Shown here piece by piece: positions 56,930 through 64,000 of a stretch of 64,000 nucleotides of DNA; the first letter of the stretch is position 1, and each line of letters starts with the position of its first letter. Origin of the DNA: Bettongia penicillata ogilbyi (Eukaryota; Chordata; Mammalia; Diprotodontia; Potoroidae); contig JAJHZJ010000121.1 of assembly GCA_023548195.1 (NCBI GenBank), positions 1,550,220 to 1,614,219 on the forward strand. The letters run 5' to 3'. The notes under the pieces are model-generated. The model did not search any database. It was not told where the DNA came from and worked only from the letters and a program-made list of their open reading frames with translations. A program made the translations under genes and the position numbers.

Positions 56930-58235
56930 CATTCTTCATCCTTTTTATCTCTACTGCTTTTGACCCAGTCCCTCACCCATCTCATGGATACCCTCTCCTC
57001 TTTCAGCTTTCAGGATACTATTCTCCTTCCAATCTGATCACTCCTCAGTGTCTCTGAGCAGATTATAATCCAACCTCACTTACCTACTAAGGAATTTCTT
57101 CAAGATATGTCTCTCCCTCCTCCTTCCCCTCCCTCCTTCCCCCTTCTCTTTCTATGATGAGAGAATCTATCCATTTATCTATCTACCTGTCTATCTTATC
57201 TATATCTATACATTCTCTTTCTGAGTGAGCTTATTAATGTCCCTGGGTTCAATTATCACTTTTCTGCAAAGTACTTCCATGCATGTATCCTCACCTCCCT
57301 TCACTCCCTCCAGCCCAATCCTTTGCATCCTCATACCAACTGTCTGCTGGACAGCTCCACCTGGACATGTCATAGGGGTATCTCAAACATGTAATTCATT
57401 ACCCCTCCCTTTTAACCTACCCCTCTCAGATTTCCCTGTTTCTCTTTGAGTACCATAATCCTTTCAGTCAGTCAAGTTCACAACCTCAGAGTCATCTTAC
57501 AGTCTTCGTTCTCATTCCCTATAGCCAATAAATTGTCACGTCTTATCCATTTTACTTTCACAGTATCTTATATCCATCTCCCCTTTTCCTTTCACATTAC
57601 TAACATTCTATTTCCATGTTTCTTAACCTATTACGTGGACTATTGCAGTAGCATCCTGATTGGTCTACTTCCTTCTAGTCTTTTTGCTTCTTAAGTCATC
57701 TTCCACAAAAGTACCAAAATAATCTTCCAGGTCGGTCATGTCACTCCCCTGTTCATCAAGGACTCCATGTTGCTTCTAGGGCAAAATACATATGCCTCTT
57801 TTTAAAATCCCTTCCTAATTTGGGTTCACCCTTTTATTACAGATTATTTCACATTATTCCTCTTTACATAGTCTACGTCCATCCAAATTGGACAACTTTA
57901 TGATATTCTTTACATTTGGTATCTCCTCTCCCATTCCTGTGTGTCCAGTCTGTATCCTTTTCCTTGAATGTACTCCTTTTCCTCAATTCCATATTTTAGA
58001 ATCCTTTGCTTCTTGTATTAAGTCTCATCATGGTGCCCATAGAAGCCTTTCCTGCTTCCTCTAATTGTTAGTGCCTTTGTCCTTTAATTATATGGTATTG
58101 ATTTATATAGACATTCAGTCCCCCCAATATAATGGAAGCTTTATGAAGGAACTGAGTTTTTCTTCTCTTTTTGTATCACCTTTGCCTAACTTAGCACCTT
58201 TTCTAAGGAAGTACTTCATAAATGCTTTTAAATTA
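56930..58235 (+). mobile_element. L2 LINE, long sense copy
   Basis: About 1.3 kb of L2 from the ORF2 C-terminal part to the 3' end. Blocks: 'tgagcttattaatgtccctg', 'caactgtctgctggacagct', 'ccacctggacatgtcatagg', 'acaacctcagagtcatctta', 'tggactattgcagtagcatc', 'ggtcatgtcactcccctgtt', 'gaagcctttcctgcttcctc', 'aagtacttcataaatgcttt'. A CT/TATC simple-repeat patch sits at 57110-57210. The frame 57225-57694 is reverse-transcriptase tail relic. Confidence 0.85.
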
Positions 58236-58464
58236 AATTAAAAGCAAACTTTCCATCCCAATTGGCCAGATACTATTAGAGAACATAACTTTTAGGCTCA
58301 AGTAGGCCAAGAGGGTGGAATTTAATTAACTATTTGTCTGATAAAAATTTGTCATAATATTTGTCATAGTAAAAATTTGCTTGAGACTTGAATTAATGCC
58401 CTTACCAAAGAGATGAACTTAGGGTTATGATTTAAGTAAGTATTTCTTTTCCTTACAACGCAGT

Positions 58465-58668
58465 ATGGTAGAAGGAGCATTAAGCTGGGAATCAAAAGAC
58501 TTGGTTTCTAGCTCCAACTCTGCCACAAATTAGTTGTGGCAAGTTAAGTAGCCTTGAACCCATTACTTAACTTCTATGTATCTCAGTTTTCTCATCTGTC
58601 AGATGACAGGGATGGACAAGACAAGCTTTGATGTCTCTTCCAGATTTAGCATGTTGCGATTATATGTC
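58465..58668 (+). repeat. MIR-type SINE, sense
   Basis: 'gtatggtagaaggagcatta', 'ggaatcaaaagacttggttt', 'cccattacttaacttctatg', 'cagttttctcatctgtcaga', 'atgtctcttccagatttagc'. Confidence 0.75.
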
Positions 58669-58817
58669 TCAGGAAATTTGGAGCATGCAATGAGGAGGAA
58701 AGGAAAACTTTTCAGAGTGTTTCTTGAACCTGTCAATCACGATCCCTTTTTTTCTTTTCAAAGACATTGGTTGGGATATTTTATTGATAATTATTATCTT
58801 GTTAATGAATAATTATA

Positions 58818-59002
58818 GTATTTGTTGTTGTTTTGGTTGGTTTGGTCACATCCGACTCTTTGTGACCCCAGTTGGGGTTTTCTTGGCAAAAATACTGGAG
58901 TGGAGTGGTTTTCCATTTCCTTTTCCAGCTCATTTTATAGATGAGGAAACTGAGGTAAACAGAGTGAAGTGACTTGCCCAGGGTCACAAAGTAAACATTT
59001 GA
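58818..59002 (-). repeat. Marsupial CORE-SINE, antisense
   Basis: 'cacatccgactctttgtgac', 'ttggggttttcttggcaaaa', 'tttatagatgaggaaactga', 'agtgacttgcccagggtcac'. Its tRNA-like head part is missing. Confidence 0.85.
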
Positions 59003-59205
59003 GGTCATATTTGTGATATAGGAAAGAGTGGTAAGAAACCAGTACTGAAAGTCAGCTAAAATGAGTACTCTCTGTCACTGATTTACTATATGACCTTAGT
59101 CAAGTAATTTTACTTTTCTGAGGCTCTTTCCTATTTCCTGATCTATACGGTTTAGTGATTTGGACTACAAGATTCTTTAAGGTTCCGAATTCCTGCTAAC
59201 TATAT
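59003..59205 (+). repeat. Diverged MIR-like SINE
   Basis: 'gtcactgatttactatatga', 'ccttagtcaagtaattttac', 'tgatctatacggtttagtga', 'ttctttaaggttccgaattc'. Confidence 0.5.
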
Positions 59206-60469
59206 TTTTCAGGTAAAGATGAAATGTTTATGCCATAATTATAGTTTGAAGTACACAGATTCATGTGTTGCAGACTAACTCATCTTTTCCATTTCTAAAG
59301 TTTTGCCTCCTATCCTCTTTTGCCCTGGTCTCACATCTGCACATTTCCATGATTATCTACTTTCTGGTTCCCTGTTTCTTGTTCTCTTCAGCCTTTTCTC
59401 TTTTCCCCCTTATCTCCTCAGAAAGGTTGTTATAAATCTTATTATCCTTCCTTACCAGTCTTTCTTTGGCATCCTCTGTGCTTAAGGCTTTCATGCTCTT
59501 AAGATTTTAAGCCATTTTAACTCTCATCTTATAGTATCTAGTACCATGCCATGAGCCATCAAAGAGGCTGGGTCTCCTTTGTCTTGTCCTGTGCTATCTT
59601 CCTGCTCTGCCCTTCTTTATCTTTCTAACCATGGTAGTTTTTCTCTTTTACAGCCGCCTTCCTGGCTACTTCCAGGATTTCATTTTCATACCAAGTGCTG
59701 ACACTCAGAATGTATCAGATCTCTTTACTTCAAGCCCAATCCAGTCCTCTTACAAGGACACATGTACTCTGATGGTTTCCATTTATAACCACCCCTTCCC
59801 CCACAGACACACACATGTATATACATACCTCCCTCCCTATGTACTATATCTTCAGCCTAGTGACTTACTGTGTCATTCTGTAAGTTTCCCTTGCTGCTTT
59901 GGCATTTCAAATATTGTACTAATGCTATGAGTGTTTATAGGATGGTGGCCAGTGCAAGCAAAGGAAAAATAAGTAAAAAAATTTTCCAAGCACCCTTGTA
60001 TCATTGTTTTGCCTGAAGTCATCATTCCCAGAAACCTATTAAAAATGCTAGAAGGAGTACACATACCTCTGCCATTTCCCCACCTCCTCTCCCACACCAT
60101 CCATTGCACATACTTGCAGGAGGGATTAGTGACTATCTTATTATTAGCCTTATATTTAGGAAGGATATTGACATTATTCAGGGAGCTCTGCCAGTGGAGT
60201 ACATTACCTGGGATATTTTTGCTGACATTATTTTTATTCTATCTTTCTTACGTGTTCTCTCTGTTTTAGCCGCACTACACAGTCTGAAAAAACATAGCCA
60301 GCCTCTACACTCAAGATCGGTATAATTATTTTCTAATAGATATAAATTTAACATCATCAGTATTGTTTTGAACTTAGGTAGAACATTTTGTTAGTTCAAA
60401 AGACTCTTTTTTTTTAAATGAACTATAATATGGGTACAAACTTACTGCGTTAAGTTTCAAATGAACGTC
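59206..60469. other. Intronic sequence, pyrimidine-rich in part
   Basis: 59280-59620 is rich in C/T and may be decayed L2, but I cannot place it with confidence. No convincing open frame despite several short ones. No RNA gene. Confidence 0.35.
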
Positions 60470-60712
60470 TTCATTCTTGTTGGTCAGTTGTGTCCAATTC
60501 TTTGTGACCCTATTTGGGTTTTTTTTTGACAAGGATACTGGAGTTGTCTGCCATTTCCTTCTCCCACTTATTTTACAGATGAGGAAACTGAAGCAGACAG
60601 GGTTAGGTGACTTGTCCAGTGTCACACAGGTAGTGTCTCGGGCCAGATCTGAACTCAGGTCCTCCTGGTTCTAAGTCCTGCTCTCTGTCCACTGTACCAC
60701 CTAGATGCCCTG
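60470..60712 (-). repeat. Marsupial CORE-SINE, antisense
   Basis: 'gttgtgtccaattctttgtg', 'tttacagatgaggaaactga', 'gtgacttgtccagtgtcaca', 'agatctgaactcaggtcctc', 'ctgtccactgtaccacctag'. Complete with tRNA-like head. It lies about 130 bases before the exon at 60840. Confidence 0.9.
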
Positions 60713-60839
60713 TTTATCTTTGTACCTCCTCCAATACCTCGAATAATGAACAGGTACCATATCAATCCAAACATAGGCTGCATTTTTACAAACGTCAAAT
60801 CTGTTTCTTCCCCATCTACCTCTTTCCCCCTTCTCTAAG

Positions 60840-61077
60840 CAATTGACAAATCACCTGTGGAAGCACAACGAGGCTTTGGTAGAGTTGGAGAATGGGATCA
60901 AGAACTCTCGTAGACTGGAGAGCTTTTGTCGAGACTTTGAGCTGCAGAAAGTCTGTTATCTGCCTCTCAACACCTTCCTCCTTAGGCCTTTGCACAGGCT
61001 TATGCACTACAAGCAGATAATGGAGAGGCTGTGCAAGCATTACCCACCAAACCACTCAGATTTCAGGGACTGCAGAG
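60840..61077 (+). CDS. FARP1: FARP1 exon: DH domain core (CR3)
   Basis: A 238-base exon after 'ccttctctaag' and before GAG|GTAAGT, 79 codons plus one base. Peptide QLTNHLWKHNEALVELENGI, KNSRRLESFCRDFELQKVCY, LPLNTFLLRPLHRLMHYKQI, MERLCKHYPPNHSDFRDCR. It holds the most conserved DH helix (CR3): 'LPLNTFLLRPLHRLMHYKQI' where canonical Dbl proteins have 'L.sfLikPvQRi.rYpLLL'. The final helix residues contact switch II of the GTPase. FARP proteins are known to be autoinhibited through their last DH helix and PH domains. Confidence 0.97.
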
Positions 61078-62191
61078 GTAAGTAGAAAGAGCTCCCCTCT
61101 CCCGTCCCTTCCACAAAGAACACTGGATGCATTCGAGTTTCAAGAATTTTAATGCCACATCTGTAATTTTGTTAACTCACACACTGATACCTAGAGGGAC
61201 TTTTATGCCAGTAATGACATTCTGTAGGAAGTGGGAAGTGATGGATCTTCTGAAGTTTTCTCCTAACGCTGTTGATGTAGGGGAACATGTTCCCAAGTTT
61301 GTTTTCTTTCCAGCGAAGGAGTTAATTGATGCCCCCCCTAACCTGGAAAGCTAGATTGCAGTGTTTTGAAAGCAGTATGCTGCTGGCAAGAATCTTTTCC
61401 CTAGAGACTGCCGGAGAATGCAATCCCTGGTTCGACTTGCCCTTAAACCTTCCCTTAGTCGTGGGGAGCTTTTGATTTAATGCCTTTGAAATATTCACTT
61501 CTATAGATCTAGGACTAAAAGTATCCTCCTGTTCATTCAGGGGCAGGTTAGACCAGATGGCCTGAAAGGTACTTTCCAAATGTGAGATTCTGTGACTGAA
61601 AGAAGCCTGAGTTCTTGCCCTCTTTCTTCAATTAGCACTGTTACTTTGGGCAAATCAATTAGCTTTTCTGGGCCTCATTTACCTTATCTATAAAATTATC
61701 TCTCCAGTCCCTTCTAGTCACATCAATCTGAGAATAAACCTAGCTCAATTCAGAGAGGCTATATTAAGAATGACTGACCACAAGGTGATGAATTTTTCAG
61801 TTACAATAACTTCCAAAGATCTTTTGTAACCTGGCGACAGAATCTATAAGCACTTTCATTTGGTCCTTTCTCTTTACTGCCTACCACAAGGTTCCTATCT
61901 TTGAAGGCCAATTGTACCCTATGGAAACTAAGAGTAAAGGTATTGTTTATATGTGTCAAATGCTGTTGGGAAACCAAAGCAAAGCAAGCTATCACTGGAA
62001 GTAAATCACTGTTTTTATTATGCTGATGTCTCTGAGGGAAACAATGCTGTTTAAACCCTAGGAAAACTTTCTGACATGGTCATCCTAGAGGGTTTTATCC
62101 TGAAGCTTAAACTGGAGAAGGAGGAAAAAACTCAATAGCCCCCATGTCTCTCATAAACACTTAGAACTTTCTTTCCTTTTTATTTTATTAG
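61078..62191. other. Intron within the DH domain
   Basis: Contains an L3/CR1 3'-end-like piece at about 61525-61602 ('ggttagaccagatggcctga', 'gtactttccaaatgtgagat') and a diverged sense SINE at 61590-61735 ('ttactttgggcaaatcaatt', 'tgggcctcatttaccttatc'). No other gene seen. Confidence 0.5.
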
Positions 62192-62322
62192 CTGCACTGG
62201 CAGAGATTACAGAAATGGTGGCGCAGCTCCATGGCACCATGATAAAGATGGAAAATTTCCAGAAACTGCATGAACTCAAGAAAGATCTGATTGGCATTGA
62301 CAATCTTGTGATCCCAGGAAGG
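62192..62322 (+). CDS. FARP1: FARP1 exon: end of DH domain, linker to PH1
   Basis: A 131-base exon after TTATTAG, leaving at AGG|GTAAGT. The first two bases complete an alanine, then ALAEITEMVAQLHGTMIKME, NFQKLHELKKDLIGIDNLVI and PGR. This is the last long DH helix and the short link to the first PH domain; human FARP1 continues 'EFIRLGSLSKLS' in the next exon, which is beyond this window. This helix is part of the autoinhibitory contact in the solved FARP1/2 DH-PH-PH structures. Confidence 0.97.
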
Positions 62323-62419
62323 GTAAGTAGGACAGGTCAGTCAGTGGTGGTACCTGGGAGCAAAGAAAAGGTGAGATCCACCTGCTTTCATGTAAAATCA
62401 GTTTGTATCCAAGAAGCAG

Positions 62420-62612
62420 TTAGGTAGATAGATGGTGAAGTGGATAGAACATTGAATTTGAAGTCAAGAAAACCAGAATTCAAATCCAGTCTTAGACACT
62501 GCCTTAACCTACCTCAGTTTCCTCATCTGTAAAATGGAAATAATAACAGCTCCTGCCTCACAGAGTTGTTGTAAGTATCAAATGAGATCACATTTTGCAA
62601 ACCTTAAGACTG
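62420..62612 (+). repeat. Marsupial SINE copy, sense
   Basis: 'gttaggtagatagatggtga', 'agtggatagaacattgaatt', 'gaagtcaagaaaaccagaat', 'cctcagtttcctcatctgta', 'aaaatggaaataataacagc', 'agagttgttgtaagtatcaa', then 'cattttgcaaacctta'. The Tigger1-like transposon begins right after it. Confidence 0.85.
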
Positions 62613-62616
62613 AATA

Positions 62617-63440
62617 GGCCTGAAGTGGACATATTGGTTTGGTTCCAGACCACCACAATAAAGTGAATATTGCAATAAAAGTGAATCACATGAATTTTTT
62701 TGTTTTCCAGTGCACATAAAAGTATGTTTACACTGTAGTCTATTAAGTGTGCAATAAAATTATATCTAAAATCACAATTCATATAGCAATTAAAAATACT
62801 TTATTGCTAAAAAGAAACGCTAACTATCATCTGAACCTTCGACTAGTTGTAATCTTTTTACTGGTAGAGGGTTTTGCCTCGATGTTGACGGCTGCTGACT
62901 GATCAGGGTGGTGTTTGCTGAAGGCTGAGGTAGCTGTAGCAGTTTTATAAAATACAACAGCAATGAAGTTTGCCACACCACTTGACTCTAACTTTCATCT
63001 GAATGCTTAAAGACCACTGTAGTTATTAACTGACCAAATTTCAATATTGTTACGCCTCAGAGAATAGGGAAGCCTGAAGAGAGAATGAGAGACAGGAGAG
63101 AGAGATTTGGGGGAACGGCCAATAGGTAGAGCAGTCAGAACACACAACATTTACTGATTAAGTTTTGACATGTGGGCACGGTTTGTGGCACCCCAAAACA
63201 ATTACAATAATAATATCAAAGATGGTGGATCACAGGTCACCCTGACAGATACAATAATAATAAAAAAAATGGAAATATTACTAGAATGACCAAAATGTGA
63301 CACTAGGACGTGACATCAGCACATGCTGCTAGCACAGTGGTACCTAGAGACTTGCTCGACACAGGGTTGTCACAAACCTTCAATTTGTAAAAAAGAAAAA
63401 ATGCAATATTTGTGAAGTATAATAAAATGAGGTATGCCTG
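62617..63440 (-). mobile_element. Tigger1-like DNA transposon, internally deleted
   Basis: A pogo/Tigger-family element of about 824 bases in reverse orientation, flanked by TA on both sides (62615-62616 and 63441-63442), as expected for this family. The right end 'aaaatgaggtatgcctg' is the classic Tigger1 terminal repeat; the left end 'ggcctgaagtggacatattg' is a diverged copy. Subterminal blocks 'ggttccagaccaccacaata', 'tctattaagtgtgcaataaa', 'gctgactgatcagggtggtg' and 'acagggttgtcacaaacctt' match Tigger1. Minus-strand 62830-62990 is a relic of the C-terminal transposase coding region. Full Tigger1 is about 2.4 kb, so about two-thirds of the inside is gone. Non-autonomous and dead. Confidence 0.88.
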
Positions 63441-64000
63441 TATAAATGTTCTTTCATTAAGCCCCAGTGGAAAACTGTCTTACTTCTAGAGTTTTTCCTT
63501 TTACCCCTAATATGTTTAAGAAAATGTTGCAAAGATCTGGATGCGCTTAGTAGGTACTTAATACTTAATAACTATTGATTGATAAATGCCATGAATTGAA
63601 TTGAAGGAGAATCATGGCAGCCCTTTAAATCTTCATACCTAATGGTTTGCTTTTCTCCTAAGGGTGTCATTTTTCTTTCTTCCCTCACAAGCTGCTCAGA
63701 AATCAAATGCCAGCTCATGGTTCTGGGAGTGAAGCAACCTCATTTATGTTGTTTGGCGTTCATCTAACCAGAATCCTCCAGTGGCCTAGAGCTACATGTT
63801 GACATCTTTGAATAAAGCAAAGCCTGTTATAGAGATGCATTCATTCTAAGGAAAAGAGAATCATGCTAACTAACTTAAAGGGAAAATCACAAACCTATTA
63901 TATAGCCTTTTAAAAAACAAAAAAAAACTTGCTTTCTAGAATGCAGTCCTTCTGTAAGAAGTACTGCAGCACTGTGCCAAACATGTCAAAATGGTACCTT
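63441..64000. other. Intron downstream of the DH domain
   Basis: Unique-looking sequence; no further FARP1 exon or other gene recognised before the window ends. PH1 exons are expected further right. Confidence 0.45.

Noticed and set aside
57225..57694. Two adjoining + strand frames (74 and 82 codons)
   Set aside because: They fall inside an L2 LINE copy and are reverse-transcriptase tail relics.
59280..59620. Pyrimidine-rich stretch possibly from L2
   Set aside because: Too diverged to place in the L2 consensus by eye.
61127..61354. 75-codon + strand frame right after a FARP1 exon
   Set aside because: Out of continuity with the exon and with no similarity; donor at 61078 is strong, so read-through is not suggested here.

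Overview
This is vertebrate nuclear DNA, almost certainly from a marsupial (metatherian). No species is assigned. It is AT-rich and CpG-poor. The coding sequence is an internal stretch of one multi-exon gene on the + strand. The gene is FARP1 (FERM, ARH/RhoGEF and pleckstrin domain protein 1, also called CDEP), recognised from its protein sequence. The marsupial call rests on the repeats: many tRNA-derived CORE-SINEs of the type common in opossum, wallaby and dasyurid genomes, marsupial-type L1 fragments, long L2 and L3/CR1 relics, and an internally deleted Tigger1-like DNA transposon.

Layout: twelve FARP1 exons lie at 4341-4488, 6970-7065, 9206-9369, 10060-10128, 12409-12484, 14104-14344, 29696-29883, 32468-32557, 33978-34111, 52984-53065, 60840-61077 and 62192-62322. 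All splice phases agree and every intron is GT-AG. Together they give about 1657 coding bases (about 552 codons). They cover the end of FERM F2/start of F3, F3, the FERM-adjacent (FA) region, the Ser/Pro/Glu-rich linker, and most of the Dbl-homology (DH) RhoGEF domain. The upstream FERM exons and the downstream PH-PH exons lie outside the window. FARP1 is a synaptic and neurite GEF: its FERM domain binds membrane partners (SynCAM 1, plexin-A have been reported) and its DH-PH-PH unit acts on Rho-family GTPases.

The most interesting observation is at the sixth exon. The reading frame does not stop at the splice donor (14345, a weak GTCCAG). It stays open, in frame, for another 316 codons to a stop at 15292-15294. 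The extra sequence is Ser-rich, with many SP/TP sites and acidic Ser clusters, and looks like real protein. A long repeat-poor stretch follows, with poly(A) signals that could end a very long 3' UTR. This predicts a second FARP1 product: FERM + FA + a unique tail, without the DH and PH domains.

The rest is intron. The 15.4-kb intron 14345-29695 is strikingly poor in transposons, whereas the 18.9-kb intron 34112-52983 and the last introns are packed with nested SINEs, L1, L2 and L3. Several non-repetitive intronic blocks (for example 47140-47520 and 51420-51720) look like possible enhancers. I found no tRNA, rRNA, CRISPR or second protein-coding gene. Repeat boundaries are by eye, good to about 20-50 bases.
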